64,000 nt of DNA from Toxonevra muliebris. Taxonomy: Eukaryota; Arthropoda; Insecta; Diptera; Pallopteridae. The notes under the pieces are model-generated. The model ran no database searches. It had not been told where the DNA came from and was given only the letters and a program-made list of their open reading frames with translations. Below, one piece after another: positions 33,365 to 43,018 of the stretch. Location of the stretch: positions 64,740,079 through 64,804,078 of the forward strand of contig OY829327.1 in assembly GCA_963691655.1 (NCBI GenBank). Reading direction: 5' to 3'. How positions within the stretch are numbered: the stretch's first letter is position 1; every line of letters starts with the position of its first letter. The position numbers were made by a program, and so were the translations under genes.

Positions 33365-34850
33365 AAATACTGTAAATGTTGAATGTTATTTGCCAAAAGA
33401 AATGTAAAATACTTGTTTTATCGAACACGTCATCCATTCATACATTTTTGTCCGCTGGAGGTGTCGACAGCCGCCGCTGTCAAACCATCGGTATTGCACC
33501 TCGTTGCTGGTTTCTACGTTTCTTTGTTCCAATTTCAACAAGAGCGAATAGCGACCTCTTTACAATCTATACTCTTTCTTCAAAGGAACGAAACACACCA
33601 AAGCACTGTATTCATCGTTGTAAAAATCATTGTATATATTAGTGATGGGTTTTTCGATACCATAGTATTTTTTTCAGTACACTTTGAGGTTCGAAATACG
33701 TCAGTACATAAGCAAGATTTTCGGTACACTTTCATACAATTCTTTTTATGTGATATTATTTCAAAGAAAAATATAACTGTGCTAATTTTCTTATGTTGTT
33801 ATCGATTACACAGTGCAACACGGAAAATTTATAAAGGCTTTGCCCTATATAGTTGTTGAATTGGCAGTAAAAAATTTCACACATACAAGACTAAAAAGCA
33901 GAAAATAATAATTTAAATAAAAAAAAATTTTTAATATACCACGTTTTTAAAACGGACTAAAAAGTATAAAATAATTTCTCCTTGCCCCATACATATTTAT
34001 AACACCATACAGATTGTCTTGAAAATATGTAATTATGAATTTTAGTAGGTCTGAAAATATTTGCATGATTTTGATTCTGAATTCAGCCAAAAACGGATCC
34101 ATTTGGTTCCTTATGACTACATTGCCAAAAGACAGGCAGATTAGCTTTTAAGAAAGAACAACTTCAACTTTTCGTTATCGCGGATTTTTCGGAAAAATTG
34201 CAGAATGCAAGCCAAAAAATAAAAAATTTTGTTGAAAAATAAAAATGATATTAATTTTTAATTGAATGCTCTGTTAAAATATCAAAAAACTCATATCTCC
34301 TGAACAATGTGAGTCACCACCTCGTATAAAAAGACAAAGAAAAGGTAATTTAGTCTTATTAAAGGAACACAAAATTTTAAATTTTGATTTTCGGGACTAT
34401 GATATGAATTTTGCAAATTAAGTTTTAATGAATTAATTTAAAAAATAATTAATCTTAAAAATTAACAAAAATAAATTGTATTATATATTTTTTAGCCCGT
34501 CTTATTACTCTTCCAACGGTACATGCATGTCGGTAATATAATGACTGAGTTATGGACGATTCTATGATTCGATACAGTCAATTTCGGAGATTTGGTTCGC
34601 TCTGGCAACTCCGTTGAAAACCGTACCGAAATTTTTGTGTATGCCTTTTTGTTGGGTTTGGTCTAAAATAAAACCATATACAAAGTTTGAAGCAAATCTA
34701 AATAATCAAGCCGAGATTTGGTTTTTTTGTTACGTTCAATCTGGAATGGCTGTATATTGTTTATCTCTTTGTGCTTAACAACTTTTCTTCCGACATTAAA
34801 TTCATATCTGTTGAAATAAGCAAATTTCTTAATTTATAATTGTGGTATGC
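33365..34850. other. No recognised gene; possible inverted-end element
   Basis: Open frames at 33376-33859 have no motif and persist in copy 2 simply because that copy is recent. The block TTACACAGTGCAACA (about 33805) is inverted at about 38105 (TGTTGCACTGTGTAA), so 33.8-38.1 kb may be one larger decayed DNA element carrying the piggyBac-like remnant. Confidence 0.45.
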
Positions 34851-34858
34851 ATGAACAT

Positions 34859-36714
34859 TAGGGTGGCCCTTATATTTCAACTTTCTAAAAGTTTAGCTTC
34901 CAATCCCCTATCTTGTTCCAATCAATAAAGAAACAATCTGTGCAACATTTGAACTCAATCGGACAGCTAGGCGGACAACACCTTTCCCTGAAGAAACAAC
35001 ACCGAGATGATTAGCCAGTATTGTTAGAGTTAGCAATGGTTTATGCATTCAAGATACATTCTGTCAAATAAGTACCCGGAAATTCTCATTTTAAATTTTC
35101 CCTCTGAGAATATTTCAAAAAAATTTTTTTCCCGAGTTGGCACAACTGTCAACCACTATTCTGTGAATTTTTATTGCTATGTGTCATTTAGTTTGGTTAC
35201 GGCGTCATTAAGAACAAGTCAACCTTTTGTGTGCTTTTTTTGAAATATTCTCAGAGGGAAAATTTAAAATGAGAATTTCCGGGTACTTATTTGACAGAAT
35301 GTATACCTTTCTCAAGACCAGTTTCAGATATCTCATATGAGGAAGAACTCTTAAAAAGAAGTAGTATTTTTCTTGCTCGAGTGTACATTCGAGCCTGGTT
35401 TCTGTCACCAGATGGAATTAAAGCACCTTATTATTACTTGTTCATGCGTCAATTGATAAATCATCAACATATTGATCGAGAAATCAGAAAGGTGCTGTGG
35501 ACAAATTTGTCCCCACCTCGAGTACGTAGCTCCCCAAACTGTGGCTTTATCATTATTTAATGAAAATGTTCCAAAAAAAAATCATTTTTCTTTATTTATA
35601 AACATCGAGTTTTCGTCTTTTGTAATTTAGTGAAATGTTCTATCAGTACCGGGTTCTTCAACAAAGAATCCAAGTTACAAAAACGGAATTGAAAAGCTTG
35701 AGAATACAGGAATACAGTAACAAAAAATGAAGCTGAGAAACAATTTGTTTTACAAATCGTTGCTGAAGACTAAATTCTACTTATAGTGCGAATACACGAG
35801 AGTAAATTTCGTTGAAATTTTGAATTACAAATTTAGGTGGACACACGACAAAAAAGGAATTTCATTGAGAATCGAATTTCATTTTTGACTGATTATAAGT
35901 TTGGAAAAGAAGAAAAATATTTGTGTGTTATAATTATAATTGTTATCTCCGTGGTTTTGTTGTTGTTTTCCCTTACAATTATCGCTGCTAGTTATACATA
36001 ACTAGAAGCAAGTGGCGAATTAAACGCAGCTATTGTTTCAAACGACTTTATCTTCAAATTAAAGATCATTCTTAAAATGATATATGATTCTAATAATATT
36101 GTTTAAAAATTCGCATCAGTTATAGTCAAAAATATGTGATAAAATATTTTTTATCTTAACTCCAGTTATTCTGTTTTTCATTTTTACCACAGAAATATTT
36201 CAAGAGCAGCTATTATGAAACCAAAATGCCAAATGTCAAAAAAATATATAATATTTTCCCTATTTTTTACAACTATGTATTTGAGGGTTGCTGAGTTACT
36301 TTCGGCATTTCAAATGAATTTCGTTGAAATTTTTGTGAAATTTACAATTGACTCAATAAATATTATTCTTGTAAATAAAAATACGTTTCTCCTATAGAAC
36401 TTATGGGCGATTATATTTTTCATGTTGCTTCAGCAATTGTGCGAATTTACTTTTAAAAAATTTGATTCAGAAGGTTTTCACACAATTTCCTGGATGTGTC
36501 CAAATAAATAAGAAGAAACAAAAAGATGGAAGATGGAGTTAATAGTTGCGTATACTATTTTTCAACTTCAAGGCGTTTGAGAATCACCTAGAAGTTGTCC
36601 GATGGAGCTGAAGTTTTGCACAGACCGGTTTTTTTCTTGATTGGAACCAGATTAGTGCAAGGGAGTAGCAACATTTTTTTTTTGAAAAATTGCCTGTAGC
36701 TAAGGGCCACCCTA
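34859..36714. mobile_element. hAT-like non-autonomous element, 1,856 bp, 8-bp TSD
   Basis: The ends are TAGGGTGGCCCTTA (34859) and TAAGGGCCACCCTA (to 36714), with longer imperfect TIR homology inside (TTCCAATCAA, TCTGTGCAA, ATCGGACA blocks on both sides). A perfect 8-bp direct repeat ATGAACAT flanks it (34851-34858 and 36715-36722). No transposase is visible. The 8-bp TSD fits hAT (also P-type). It contains a foldback at 35055-35303. The copy 2 equivalent is 59511-61405. Confidence 0.75.
35055..35303. repeat. Foldback with perfect 69-bp arms
   Basis: Arms at 35055-35123 and 35235-35303 are exact inverse copies, starting TACATTCTGTCAAATAAG and ending near TCAAAAAAA, with a 111-bp loop. If transcribed, it would form a long hairpin RNA. 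Probably a small TIR element inside the hAT-like element. Confidence 0.85.
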
Positions 36715-36814
36715 ATGAACATAATTAGTGCTACCCATTCTTATCGAATGAAAATAACGAAATAAAAGGAGTAATAAAAAATGATGCAAATGTATCAAAA
36801 TTTTCTTGCTAATT

Positions 36815-37460
36815 TTAGTTCAAATTATATTTAAAAAAAAATAAACAAAATGAGACAAAAGTACACGTGTGCACAACCGTAAACCGTTTCAAATATCTGC
36901 TCCAATACATTCTTATTGGCAATTTCATAGTTCCCATTAAAATATGTACACCAAAAAGCTTCATTAGAACATGTTCGGGAGAAAGCTCTTGCAGACGAAT
37001 TGTTTGTTCTGCGTAAATGTTTGTGCACAAGGACATTTCCTCAAATAAACTTTATCGTAGAAAGAAATCCAGAGGAGTCATGCCATCTACTAAATTATTT
37101 GTAGATTCAATCTGATTTTTAATTGGCGTGCGTATAGACAGAAAAGGTCTTCTACGAAATGACACATCTTTTTTTTCAATTACTCTAAATAGCTCTTCGA
37201 TCATTTCAATTCCAGAACTACACTTGGGGGGTCTCTTCAGTAGGTTCTATATTTGAGAGACCTTCGGCTGCTTCTTCAGACTCTTCCTGGTCTTCATTAA
37301 TGGCTTTTTCAATTGGCATAACGATGTCGTAAAAACCACTTGAAGAATTGTTTTGTTGCATTCCGATGCCATCTCCATCGTCCAATTTATCCTCTAGTTC
37401 TGAGTCATTTAAGCATTCTAAAATATCCGAGTCAGTAAGTCACTTCACTTTAGTTGTCAT
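36815..37460 (-). pseudogene. piggyBac-like transposase, N-terminal remnant (copy 1)
   Basis: Frames on the minus strand read an acidic N-terminus (LTDSDILECLNDSELEDKLD) and then MTPLDFFLR. In the next frame come MSLCTNIYAEQTIRLQE and HILMGTMKLP.RMYWSRYL, which match the start of the piggyBac DDE domain, where NLYA and MG..KLP...YWS blocks are typical. The catalytic aspartates downstream are absent. Copy 1 has a TGA five codons after the ATG at 37460 (a codon that is AGA in copy 2) and a frameshift before MSLCTN. It is a relic. Confidence 0.7.
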
Positions 37461-38403
37461 ATTTCTCCTAAGATAGAAATAACCATTCAGTAGATTTGTA
37501 CACAAATGTAACCATGTACACTAGCTTGCCTACAAGATATATGAAATGTGTAAAGTTCTATTTTTTTCCTGCTCCTAGTGGATTTTCTGAAAGATTATAT
37601 GAGAAAAAGAAGATTTAGGAAAAAATATAAAAGTCTCTAGTGGAAAATAGCCAGTCGGTTTTGAACCAAAGCCTTAAAAATAGACTTTGAAAAGGTAAAA
37701 AGCTTTAATCTTTGATAACTTCTAAAATATTGAATTTTGAGTAATTGTTCCAAACACAATATTTTTTAACTAGGATAACTAGGCCAATATTTTGTTCTTA
37801 GAAAGTTTTGACCTACGAGTGAAATTTAGCCATGTTTTGTTCGAAAAACTGTCAATTTTGTACAAAATTTCCATGGGAAAAATTCCTTAAACGAATTTTT
37901 TTCAATTTTGTAGAGATGGTATTTTCTATTTAAAACTTTTATATTATCGAGGATTAACTGTGAATGGATTTAAAAATTTCTTAATAGCCCCTGAAGACCC
38001 CATGTTTCCGACTTCAGGTCCTTATTGTGGGAGAACTAGATGTGATGGAGAAAAACTGAATTACTATAAAACCGTTCGAAAATCTTGCGCATAAAAGTTT
38101 TGTTGCACTGTGTAATTAATTACGATTTACGGACCTTGTACTGGAAAAAAATACGATATAGCGACGATATAGGGACCAAAATGTATGAAATTTTAACGAA
38201 TTAAAGGGTTTTTTTTTCCAACAGTTTTTTGTAAATTATTGAGATTTTCGAATTAAAGGGGTAAAAATTATCACGATTCTACTGTATAAAGATTCGTCTA
38301 CCTATAAATAAACTTAAAATTTTCGTTTTTTTTTTAACTTTGAGACAACATTTTTAAAAAACTTTTTTTTTAAATCCATTCACATTTAATCATCTATAAT
38401 ATA
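37461..38403. other. No recognised gene
   Basis: AT-rich sequence between the piggyBac-like and mariner remnants. It includes a TGTTGCACTGTGTAATTAAT block at about 38105 that is inverted relative to about 33805. Confidence 0.5.
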
Positions 38404-38960
38404 CCACCTTGATCAAAAAGTTCCCGGAATAACCACCGTGTGGCGCTCCCATTGCTCCGATTTAAGTTCTGTTTTTTTTTTTGTTAAGTTGGTACATCTG
38501 TTGTTGATATTCCCTCTAAATCTTAGCGCCATAGCTTGACATTTGCAAAAGTTACATAGCCAAGAGTACATCTATCTCTGTGTGTGTTGGCGTTTTTTTT
38601 ACAATTTTAGTGCATCATCAATTTTTGACAGAAGGCCAGACAGTAAACAAAGAGTATTATTTGGGCGTTATGAGATGTTTTTGTGAAGCAATTCGCCGAA
38701 AGAGACCAGAATTGTGGACAGAAAACTCGTGGATTTTGTACCATAATAACGCACCGTCGTACAGTGCCATCATTATTCGTAATTTTTTGACGAATTCACC
38801 ACCGAATTCACCTGATTTGGCTCCCTGTGACTTCTTTCTGTTCAATCGAGTTGAAAAACCATTACTGGGCCCATGTTTCAGCAGCCGAGAGGAAATAATG
38901 GAAAAATCGCAGGAAGCACTAACGTTTGTACACAAATGTGTACATTCATTTCACCAATAA
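38404..38960 (+). pseudogene. mariner-like transposase remnant (copy 1)
   Basis: The 5' part (ACCTTGATCAAAAAGTTCCC) resembles the end of a mariner element. The coding part reads HHQFLTEGQTVNKEYYLGVM, IRRKRPELWTENSWILYHNN, APSYSAIIIRNFL and NSPDLAPCDFFLF, which is the second half of a mariner DDD transposase. The second catalytic residue is lost: the usual HDNAPS reads HNNAPS. Part of the block before the last D is also missing. The N-terminal half is absent. Dead element. Confidence 0.85.
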
Positions 38961-39342
38961 ATTTTATCAAAAATAACCAATTAACAAGCACATTTTAAAT
39001 TTTAATAAAAATTAAGAACATTTTTCTTTAATAAAAACATTTTCTTACCTTGAAAATTTTTGCTAAAAAACACAAATCACATGAAAATTAGAACTACAAA
39101 CTAGAGAGCTTTGTATTATCATGCCCCACTTTGAAGAATATAAAAAAAACTTCAAATAAATTAATATGTCCGGTTTTTTTATGTTTCAATTAAAGGGAAC
39201 ACTACACAGAGTTACTTTGAAAAGTTATATAACAGTATTTTACATTACTTTTAGAATTGCGTTTATAGAAATTCAATGTGCACAATTGTGTTCGAAACGA
39301 CTGAAAGAGTTAAATTAGATCGTTAAGAAAATTTCTTATTTA

Positions 39343-39355
39343 TTTATATTTTCAG
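39343..39355 (+). promoter_or_regulatory. 3' splice acceptor of the host exon
   Basis: TTTATATTTTCAG directly upstream of the Asn/Arg/Tyr-rich frame. The codon split at the junction leaves two bases (AT) before the first full codon. Confidence 0.55.
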
Positions 39356-39546
39356 ATCGCTATGCCTTTACTAACAGAAACGGCCCTCATTATAACTCCG
39401 GAACCCAACAAAGATATGACAATAGATTTAATGAACACGGAAATTATAATCAAAACAACTTTCGCTATCCTAATGACAGGAACCGAACTAATGATGCCAG
39501 AAACTCTCAAAGAGGAAATTACCAATATGGTAATAGAAGATATTAA
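39356..39546 (+). CDS. Terminal exon of an unidentified host gene
   Basis: A polypyrimidine-rich stretch ending TTTATATTTTCAG (39343-39355) is followed by an exon whose frame (first full codon CGC at 39358) runs to TAA at 39544-39546. It encodes about 62 residues rich in Asn, Arg, Tyr, Gly and Gln, for example RYAFTNRNGPHYNSG and RNSQRGNYQYGNRRY, ending at the stop. This bias, together with the splice acceptor and downstream polyadenylation signals, is what a C-terminal low-complexity tail of an RNA-binding-type protein looks like. Its frame differs from the longest ATG-started frame at the same place. No upstream exon is recognised in the window. The same exon starts again at 63970. The gene itself is not identified. 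Confidence 0.6.
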
Positions 39547-39588
39547 ATAATATTTAACAACAAACAAATGTTGGATTGCTGCAACAAA

Positions 39589-39655
39589 AATAAAACAATA
39601 CGTTCTAAATTATAGTACATTAAAAATTTGTATTTAATTTTGTGCGATAAATAAA
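39589..39655 (+). terminator. Polyadenylation signals of the host exon
   Basis: AATAAA at 39589-39594 and again at 39650-39655. The second is followed by a T-rich stretch (GTTTTTATTTTTGGC), 44 and 105 bases after the stop codon. Confidence 0.55.
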
Positions 39656-39936
39656 GTTTTTATTTTTGGCATACGTATTTAATTTTGATTTTAGCATTTT
39701 AATACTGTATGTAAATTATATTCAGGCATGTTCCAGGGAGTTACTCTGTAGTTCGATTCGAAAGGCAGATCTATTCGAATGCTAAATCCGATTCGAAAGC
39801 ATATTGGTACTACCTAGTTCATTCGAATCAATTTTCGTATATATTTTAAAAACGTAAGCAACATTGTTCGCCAAATGTCAAGTTGTCAATGTGAAATTGT
39901 TTACATTTCTAAATTATAAATTGTTTTCAATATATA

Positions 39937-40635
39937 ACACTGGAATACAGTGAAAATATAACATGAACCAAAGTATGTTTTCTAAATTAATTCGAGGTCG
40001 CTGAACACGAAAATCACATTAATTTTTTTTTCTGTGGGTAAGTTTTCGAGATATGACAAAATAACGGTTTTCAGGTTACAGTTTCACTTACAGGATAATA
40101 TCAAATTACCTATAGCTTCTATGAGTTATATATTATAGGAATTATATTACGCGAAATTACGCGTTTTGAGAAAAATTTCGAGTTTTCGAGAATATTTTAG
40201 TTTTACTCAATCCTTGATTACTTTGTCATTTTTTATCTGATTGCTATCATTTTATGCTTAAATTTTTTTTAATAGAATGGTCTATTAAAAAAATAAAACT
40301 TCAGATTTTGTGAGGAAGAAATATGAAAATTTCTAAAAAATCACATCTATATCTCAGCCATTTATAATCCGATTTTAACAAACTTAGCAGCATTAGACGC
40401 GTAATATAATTATAATTCCTATGATATACAACTTGGAACGGTCGATACTATAGATAAATAGAGATTAGCCTGTAAGTAAAACTGTAACCTGAAAAACCGT
40501 TATTTTGTCATATCTCGAAAACTTACCCATAAAAAAAAATGAATATGATTTTCGTGTTCAGCGTCCTCGATTTAGTTTAAAAAACATACTTTGGTTCATG
40601 TTATATTTTTAAAGTGAAATTTTGTATTCCAGTGT
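39937..40635. mobile_element. MITE with long imperfect TIRs, 699 bp
   Basis: A 13-bp perfect terminal repeat, ACACTGGAATACA (39937-39949) and TGTATTCCAGTGT (40623-40635), extends into imperfect arms of about 170 bp. These contain CGAAAATCACATT and AAATAACGGTTTTCAGGTTA on the left and their inverses on the right. No coding capacity. A second, truncated copy is at 2680-3201. No clear TSD. Confidence 0.8.
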
Positions 40636-41175
40636 AAGCAACGAGTCAGCATACAAAGCGCTTCCAAATGGAATACTGTGGACAATCCGAATATCGTTGT
40701 ATACACCTTAATTTTTTAAAAATTTATGAGCAGTTTTCACTATGAACTTATCACTTGTTAGTCAATCACACCAAACGAAAGTAAAAATAAATATAAACGT
40801 GGTAATAAAATTATCCGTAGTCAATGAAAATGGCAGATAATGTTGTATTTTATATCCCCCTCTAAGCCCATTTTGATTTTTCTTCCTAGTTTGTTTGGTT
40901 TTCGAGTAATTAAATTTTTCCCATAGGCTGCGTGCCTAAAATTTCAAATAAACAAAAATGCGCCCGCATCCACAGTACATCCAAAGTACAAAGTTTGTAA
41001 TGTTTTCAATATTGAATATTTATAAAACTGTGACATATACGAAAAAATTACTTAACACCTTTTTTAGGAAATCATTTAAGCATTTTTTATTTGGTAGGTA
41101 AATTTTTGATATCTCCAACTGTTAACCTGTTATTAGTAATAAAAAAGGCTTTTTTCAATAAAGAGGGGGTCGGTC
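40636..41175. other. No recognised gene
   Basis: AT-rich sequence. No motif or repeat match was found by eye. Confidence 0.5.
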
Positions 41176-41800
41176 TGCAACCACAGAACTGATTTTTGTG
41201 AGATTTTTATCTATCAATTACTGAGGAAAAACCTCACATAAGAATTATTATGATGAAAATCTTTATAATGAGGTTAACTTGTTAACATTTTAAAATGTAA
41301 TGGTTTCGAAAACTTCTGAATACGTCTATCATCATCTTTTCTGATGTTAAAAAAAAAATGGGGTGAATCTTCCTAATGGGGACAAAAAAAACAATAAAGG
41401 AAGGAGAGAATGGGTTTAATATATTCCAAAAATATGCTTATCGGATGATTTTACTATAAGATGCTGAACACAAACATTCTCAGATGCAGCAACAACAAAG
41501 ATATCATATGTATTATTATACCATCATGTTCAGGAATGGGCAAACTTTAAGACCGCATAAAAAAATTTGATATTTAAGCCAAAACGGACTTTGCCTCAAG
41601 AGGACTTTAGCTATCCAACAAGTATACTCTGAGCTCGATTACTTTTTGTCGCGCACAATTTGTGGCAAAGTGTAATTTAAGATTTATTTGATTATAAATT
41701 ATCGAATGCATTTCTACGAACAAATTGGGTCGTCATTATCAGCGAAATGCTGCAGTGAAACAGCGAACTAGATACAAAAAGATCTAGTTCTGTGGTTGCA
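41176..41800. mobile_element. Candidate TIR element, 625 bp
   Basis: A perfect 15-bp inverted pair, TGCAACCACAGAACT (41176-41190) and AGTTCTGTGGTTGCA (41786-41800), encloses noncoding DNA. No TSD is evident, so the limits are tentative. Confidence 0.5.
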
Positions 41801-42129
41801 ATAAATTCACTAGTTCGGTAGTTAGTTCCTAATTGAATGCAAAGATTCACCAGTTGAAATAAAACGATTTTAATTTTTCTTTAACTCTAGTGCATACTTA
41901 TTATGGTGACAATTACATCTATAGATTCGCCAGTTCGAAGTGTAAATGATCGGTATGCTGTGTCGTTTTACAAAAACAAAAAACTTTGTTTCGTAATTGT
42001 TCTTCGACATTTACTGCTATTTTAACAGCTATTGAATTTGTCTTCAACTAATTTTGCTTGTAATTGTGTAATTTTTGAACAAGTCGGACGAAGAAAGCAA
42101 AAAGATCCTGGGTAGCGGAGCATACCTGT

Positions 42130-42525
42130 GGTATTACCAGGCTAACATGGACCACTATGGACAATAGACGGACTAGACAGCTACTCAATCTTAGCAGAAA
42201 CTCCAGCAGCATTACGACTTCGGTGCTCACGGGACACTGCATAATGGGGAGACATGTTGCAAGACTAGGATTGCCATTCAATGACTTCTGTCGGGGCTGC
42301 GGCTCTGAGGAGGAAGAAGAAACAGTCCTCTATTTCAAGTGCGAATGTCCATCCCTATCCCATCTCCTGGGCTCACCTTTCTTCAGTAGTCTGTTCGAGC
42401 TATCATCCATATCATCCATGGAATCCGTAAATAGGGGAGTCGCGCCGTACTGTGGTATCACAATGAGCCTAAATGTGCTTAAGTGTGCTTTCAAGCAGAA
42501 GGCTGCCACTCCAACCTAACCTAAC
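42130..42525 (+). pseudogene. 3' end of a LINE of the LINE A family
   Basis: A 5'-truncated fragment. Its frame contains VLTGHCIMGRHVARLGLPF and the zinc motif CRGCGSEEEEETVLYFKCEC. The parallel block in LINE A is VITGHCLIGTDASRLGQP followed by its own C..C-type motif. The 3' untranslated end shares CACAATGAGCC, AAGTGTGCT and the CCTAACCTAAC tail (42513-42525) with 10820-10882. Only the C-terminus remains. Confidence 0.8.
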
Positions 42526-42832
42526 TTGATGCCAAGCTGAAAGCAAACGAGGAGAAAAATGTTTGAACTCAAGTTGAGAATTACTTTGGAAATCAATTTG
42601 AGAACTAAGATTTTCTCCTACGTTGGAGAAATAATTTTTCAATGCATACTGGGTTGGTTGAAATCATAGTGCATAAATGTCAAGAGCAAAACCCAAATAA
42701 TAATATGCTTATTTTTATTCTTACTTCTTGTTTGTTAGGTTTTTACGCTCAGAAAAATTCTATCAGTCTTATTTACAACACATTTTTGTATTTGCGTTTT
42801 TTTTAAATATGTTGCAGGCTATTTTTTTCTTC
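42526..42832. other. No recognised gene
   Basis: AT-rich spacer between the LINE 3' end and the Myb/SANT fragment. Confidence 0.45.
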
Positions 42833-43018
42833 TTAGGCTGTCAAATTATGAGTAGGAGGACCGTTTGAATTGAGATCTTCTTCCAACCTTTTCCAAAGGT
42901 GGTGAGAAGATTGCTTTGCAGCTAAACCCTTCACAATGTCTTTCGCCATATCGGGGTGTTCTTGCATGAAATTAACCATTATTTCAAATTGACTCGGCTT
43001 TGTGTTGGGCTGTTTCAA
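42833..43018 (-). pseudogene. Myb/SANT-like DNA-binding domain fragment
   Basis: A 61-residue frame reads KPSQFEIMVNFMQEHPDMAK, then LAAKQSSHHLWKRLEEDLNS and NGPPTH. This resembles the N-terminal Myb/SANT-like (zeste-type) domain, where QFE.LV.FM..HP..A and LW..L...LNS.GPP are usual. Such domains occur in the accessory ORF of PIF/Harbinger transposons and in host regulators. The frame stops before the last helix is complete, so it is a fragment or one exon. The neighbourhood is TE-rich, so a transposon origin is likelier. Confidence 0.6.

Larger units (their letters stand above)
18229..39386 (+). repeat. Large duplication, copy 1 (contains the Jockey insertion)
   Basis: From GCAGTCATGCATAGTAATTA (18229) this sequence is repeated base for base, with rare substitutions and small indels, from 47481 to the window end (64000 corresponds to 39386). 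The only large difference is the 4.59-kb Jockey element at 28763-33352, present here only. If the arrangement is a tandem duplication, unit 1 extends from 18229 to 47480. Confidence 0.95.

Noticed and set aside
33383..33859. 158-codon plus-strand open frame, present again at 58035-58511
   Set aside because: No recognisable domain, and a second overlapping frame is equally open. It is shared only because the copies are recent.
39362..39550. 62-codon frame starting MPLLTETALI
   Set aside because: The overlapping frame from the splice acceptor gives an Asn/Arg/Tyr/Gly-rich sequence typical of real coding tails, with a stop and polyadenylation signals at fitting places. The ATG-started frame is its shadow.
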